Origin: Methanomethylovorans hollandica DSM 15978
Lineage (GTDB): Archaea > Halobacteriota > Methanosarcinia > Methanosarcinales > Methanosarcinaceae
Direction of reading: 5' to 3'
NCBI RefSeq assembly: GCF_000328665.1
Contig: NC_019972.1
Span: 221,110-285,109 of the forward strand
Length of the DNA: 64,000 nucleotides
Shown here: positions 60,986 through 64,000 of the stretch, one piece after another
How positions within the stretch are numbered: the first letter of the stretch is position 1
How the letters are laid out: each line of letters begins with the position of its first letter
The notes under the pieces: generated by a model
What the model was told of the DNA's origin: nothing
Seen by the model: the letters and a program-made list of their open reading frames with translations, nothing else
Database searches by the model: none
Position numbers and translations under genes: made by a program

Positions 60986-61987
60986 TTAGGTTTCCATTAC
61001 AATCCGGAAACCAATGTTAGTGTCTTCTTCGGTTGGATATTTGCTTGTTCTTTCTGCAGACATGCAGTTTCCGGCTGAAGATCCCCAAAAACCTCCTCTC
61101 AGTACCTTTGGGTTTGATCCAGGTTCATCCCATGCGCTTCCGTCTGTAGGTGCTTCTTTGTAATTTTGGTGCCAATCGTCCTGCACCCATTCAAATACAT
61201 TACCATACATATCATAAAGTCCCCATGGATTTGATTGTTTTTGGCCTACAGAATAAGTTTCATCTTCAGAATTATCAATATACCATGCATAATCTCCAAG
61301 TTCGGTTTCATCATCTCCAAAGAAGTACGATGATTTTGTACCTGCTTTGCAGGCATATTCCCATTCAGCTTCTGTCGGAAGGCGATATTTAGTAGTATTT
61401 TCGAGTTTGTTTAGTTTGGAGATAAATTCCTGCGCTTCTTTCCATGATACCTGATCAACTGGCTGGTTTCTTCCTTTAGATGTAGAAGGGTTCTCGTCCA
61501 TTATTTCGTTCCATTGCCTCTGTGTAACTTCATACTTTCCAATATAAAAGTCATTTTTTATTTCAACTGTATGAGTAGGTTGCATTATCTGAGAGTTTGA
61601 ATATTCTCCTGCACCCATCTCAAATTCTCCGGCTGAAATTAGAACAAGATCTATTCCAATTGAATTGGTTTTAGTTGGCTCTGATTCTGTTTTTTCAGTT
61701 GAAGTTGTAGTTGATGCTGTCGAATTTATTGTATTATTTGTCGTTTCATTTACTATTTCTGTATTTGAAGTACTTTTAGTTGACTTTTTGTTAATATGAG
61801 TTTCATTATTAGCTCGAACAGTCATTTTGTCTAGAGTGGTGTTTTCGGTTAAATTCTGGGTTGTGTTTTTCGCGAGTGATACTTCCATAGTGGCAGTATT
61901 TACAAAACTGGTTGGTTCTTTATTGACATATCCAGCAAGAGCCGCTACGGCAATAACACCTAGTAGTAATATTAATAGAATCTTCAT
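60986..61987 (-). CDS. Secreted formylglycine-generating-enzyme/SUMF1-like protein
   Basis: From the ATG at 61987 the product is 333 residues. A signal or anchor segment (ILLILLLGVIAVAALAG) is followed by a Thr/Asn/Ser-rich linker. The FGE-sulfatase fold follows: FEMGAGEYSNSQIMQPTHTV, IGKYEVTQRQW, NQPVDQVSW, YRLPTEAEWEYA, GLYDMYGNVFEWVQD and VLRGGFWG. Secreted copies in methanogens are usually of unknown activity; only one Cys lies near the active-site region (GNCMSAE). The upstream leader holds an A8-GCAAATAG element. It follows the surface-protein theme of this region. Confidence 0.82.
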   Translation of the reverse strand: MKILLILLLGVIAVAALAGYVNKEPTSFVNTATMEVSLAKNTTQNLTENTTLDKMTVRANNETHINKKSTKSTSNTEIVNETTNNTINSTASTTTSTEKTESEPTKTNSIGIDLVLISAGEFEMGAGEYSNSQIMQPTHTVEIKNDFYIGKYEVTQRQWNEIMDENPSTSKGRNQPVDQVSWKEAQEFISKLNKLENTTKYRLPTEAEWEYACKAGTKSSYFFGDDETELGDYAWYIDNSEDETYSVGQKQSNPWGLYDMYGNVFEWVQDDWHQNYKEAPTDGSAWDEPGSNPKVLRGGFWGSSAGNCMSAERTSKYPTEEDTNIGFRIVMET

Positions 61988-62057
61988 TTTCAATAAGATC
62001 ACCATTGTACTAAAAAACATAATGATATAAAATTATTTGCTTTGTTTATATCGACTA

Positions 62058-62070
62058 TTTGCTTTTTTTT
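62058..62070 (-). promoter_or_regulatory. A8-GCAAAT element upstream of the FGE-like gene
   Basis: On the minus strand A8-GCAAATAG lies about 75 bases before the ATG at 61987. It is a good copy of the A-tract element, near the edge of the origin region. Confidence 0.4.
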
Positions 62071-62104
62071 GTTTTTGGATTAATCCATTAGCTTCAAACT
62101 TCGA

Positions 62105-62544
62105 TACTTTTATTCTGGTGGGTGTTTCGTGGAAGTATTACTTAGAAAAAGAATACTTTTATGGAAACCGACTTTCGTAATCAAGAGACTTCAAAAGCAT
62201 AGTAAACCATAAAGTCCATATTTTGTAAAATCGGTATCTATAGATAATTTGACCAATATTGATATATTTAATACTTCTATCGTGGGGTGTCTTGATAATC
62301 GTAATTTATATCCAAATCGTCACTGAATAGTGATTATGTTTTAGGATACCCACCCACCCCTTGATGGAAGTAATAACGGAAAATGCACATAAACTGCAGA
62401 GCAGTGTATGTTTCTTTTAAAAATGCACGGTTGTATGGTTTTGTAATTTTTTCTATAAATAGTTTATTACATATAATGTGATCATTTTTTTGTTTGTAAA
62501 AATGAAAAATACCTTCTTTACTTTTACTGAGGGGTGGGTGTTAG
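62105..62544. other. Candidate replication origin with four ORB-like repeats
   Basis: No gene is present between 62070 and 62656. Four copies share TACTTYTAYYNNGGGGTGGGTG: 62105-62128, 62272-62294, 62345-62372 (inverted) and 62519-62544. Each joins a TACTT(T/C) part to a G-string, the layout of archaeal origin recognition boxes bound by Orc1/Cdc6. Extra half copies (ATACTTTTAT) occur at about 62152 and 62558. The DNA between them is AT-rich. It lies directly upstream of orc1/cdc6, the usual place for an archaeal origin. Confidence 0.72.
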
Positions 62545-62656
62545 AAAACTAATGGAAATACTTTTATAACGGGATATCCCTATAAAACTAATGCAATAAC
62601 GAGTATCAGAGATTATCTATCCCTAAAAAAGTGTATCACCATGAAGAGGAGAGACT

Positions 62657-63940
62657 ATGGACGAATCAATTGAAAATATATTCAGCAATATGACTTCAAG
62701 TATCTTCAAAGATAGACATGTGTTGTCGAATACATTCATACCATCTAAACTGGTTGCAAGGGATGAACAGATCAGGACAATTGCTGAGAAAATGTATCCT
62801 GTACTTGAAGGTGGATCTCCTCAAAATGCAGTAATTCACGGTAATCCGGGTTCAGGGAAAACCGTTGTAATGAAATTTGTTTCACAACTATTGATGAAGG
62901 AAATGGAAACAAGAAGGATTGTCAATAAGGTGAAAACTATTTTTATTCGTTGTGAGGAAACGAATACTCCTACTAGAATCTTATATAAGATCCTTCAGGC
63001 TATTAATCCATTATCGACATTGCCTCCTATTGGTCTTGGAACTGAGCATTATTACAATGCTATCTGGAAAGAGCTTCGAGATACAAAGTTATCATTGATT
63101 ATTGTCTTTGATGAAATTGATAAGATCAAAGAAGATAGTTTGTTGAACAATCTTTGTCGTTATGATGAAGATGAGAAAGCAGATTCCAGGCAATTCATTA
63201 GTGTGTTTGGTTTAACTAATGATTTGGGATGGTTGGATAATCTTGATGCACGTTTACGTTCTGTCCTTCGTGCGACTAAGATTGTGTTCTCTCCTTATAA
63301 TGCTGATCACTTATGTGAGATCCTGTCGGATAGAGTTCCACTAGCATTCCAAGAAAATGCTATTCATGAAGATGTTATTGGATTCTGTGCTGCATATTCA
63401 GCAAGGGATGACGGAGATGCACGTAGAGCTTTGCTGTTACTGCAGACATCCGGAATGATAGCACAGCAACGAAACGAAAAAATGATAACGAAAAGCCACG
63501 TTGATGATGCTTTAAGTGAAGTGGATAAAAGTCATTACTCCAAACTTCTGAATGAAAGTACAAGTAGCCAAAAATTAATTCTTCTGAGTTTGATTTGCCT
63601 TACGAGATATACAACAGAGAAAATATCCACCGGATTGTTATATTCAGAATATTCTCATTTTGTAAAACTAGTGGGAATGGATCAGCTTAGTATCCAGAGA
63701 GTATCAGGCCTGATCAGCCAGTTGGAGACAGCGGGTTTCCTTGTTACAACAACCCGTAAAGGTAGGAAAGGGAATTCCCGTATATTGACTATAGATTCAG
63801 CAATGTTATCATTAGATGCTTTGATCCTTAGTGATCCTTTGTTAAATGGTCTTTCGGAAGCATACTACAATATAGGTGGAGGCAGCCAAAAACAGGCACA
63901 GGGTAGGTTTACGTGTATGGTGAGTTCTTCGCATTTATAA
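62657..63940 (+). CDS. cdc6: Orc1/Cdc6 replication initiator
   Basis: The product is 427 residues. Walker A (HGNPGSGKTVV), Walker B (LIIVFDEIDKI), sensor 1 (VFGLTNDLGWLDNLDARLRSVL) and a C-terminal winged helix (SVQRVSGLISQLE-like region near 360) are present. Orc1/Cdc6 binds origin boxes and loads the MCM helicase. The ATG at 62657 follows GAGGAG. An A6-GTGTATC tract about 30 bases upstream resembles the shared promoter element. The ORB-like repeats upstream are its probable binding sites. No MCM gene is seen in the window. Confidence 0.93.
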   Translation: MDESIENIFSNMTSSIFKDRHVLSNTFIPSKLVARDEQIRTIAEKMYPVLEGGSPQNAVIHGNPGSGKTVVMKFVSQLLMKEMETRRIVNKVKTIFIRCEETNTPTRILYKILQAINPLSTLPPIGLGTEHYYNAIWKELRDTKLSLIIVFDEIDKIKEDSLLNNLCRYDEDEKADSRQFISVFGLTNDLGWLDNLDARLRSVLRATKIVFSPYNADHLCEILSDRVPLAFQENAIHEDVIGFCAAYSARDDGDARRALLLLQTSGMIAQQRNEKMITKSHVDDALSEVDKSHYSKLLNESTSSQKLILLSLICLTRYTTEKISTGLLYSEYSHFVKLVGMDQLSIQRVSGLISQLETAGFLVTTTRKGRKGNSRILTIDSAMLSLDALILSDPLLNGLSEAYYNIGGGSQKQAQGRFTCMVSSSHL

Positions 63941-64000
63941 AAAGTAAGATAAGGTTAAATATTAGTTTACTAATCTAGTATATTTTATTTTAAATTTAAT

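Noticed and set aside
1..64000. CRISPR array or cas genes
   Set aside because: No regularly spaced identical repeats and no Cas protein were seen. The two RuvC proteins are TnpB.
1..64000. Borg-type element of Methanoperedens
   Set aside because: No perfect tandem direct-repeat arrays or the typical metabolic cargo are visible, and the family content points to Methanosarcinaceae.

Overview
This window looks like a stretch of a large extrachromosomal element (a plasmid or plasmid-like replicon), or possibly an integrated one, from a methanogenic archaeon of the Methanosarcinaceae. It is AT-rich. Taxon-restricted families support the host assignment: two DUF1699 proteins, a FilR1-type HTH regulator, a disaggregatase-related (DNRLRE) surface protein and two proteins ending in a PGF-CTERM-like signal. 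Start sites are mostly marked by GGTGAT or GGAGG Shine-Dalgarno sequences, and TTG and GTG starts occur. The host genus is not determined here.

Layout. 0-5.5 kb, minus strand: two SWIM-like zinc proteins, primase PriL and PriS, and a metallopeptidase-plus-VWA protein. 5.6-6.8 kb: a TnpB element. 7-19 kb: a RecJ/GAN-type nuclease, Hel308, a FilR1-type regulator, family B DNA polymerase and several hypotheticals. 19-25 kb: secreted or surface proteins (NosD-like beta-helix, two PGF-CTERM paralogues). 25.4-27.2 kb: a second TnpB with several solo copies of its right-end hairpin. 27.2-29 kb: the RPA operon. 29-33 kb: a zinc-motif protein with a structured leader, and an unusual primase-polymerase/HEAT fusion. 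33.5-38 kb: small membrane proteins, a SLATT-like pseudogene and a horizontally acquired caspase-like two-gene module. 38-41.7 kb: ParA, its partner, AT-rich phased repeats and an IS. 42-55 kb: three DNA methyltransferases among many small zinc, membrane and RHH-like proteins. 56.6 kb: tRNA-Gln. 56.8-62 kb: surface proteins (NEW3-like, disaggregatase-like, FGE-sulfatase domain). 62.1-63.9 kb: a probable replication origin with four ORB-like repeats next to orc1/cdc6.

How it fits together. The element encodes its own initiator, origin, replicative-type polymerase, PriSL, RPA with its partner, Hel308, a Cdc45/GAN-like nuclease and a ParA system. No MCM, PCNA, RFC or GINS is visible here. PolB, Hel308 and one small protein end in PCNA-binding (PIP) motifs, so the element probably docks onto the host sliding clamp.

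The most striking unexplained signal is a recurrent A6-9 followed by GCATAC, CATAC or GCAAAC. It lies about 15-75 nt upstream of many start codons and of the tRNA, at the place where transcription should start in the five copies that have a clear TATA-like box. Other items for follow-up are the prim-pol/HEAT fusion, the caspase-like pair, solo TnpB right ends, a nonsense-mutated SLATT gene and a T6 frameshift. All calls were made by eye from the sequence; no searches were run.
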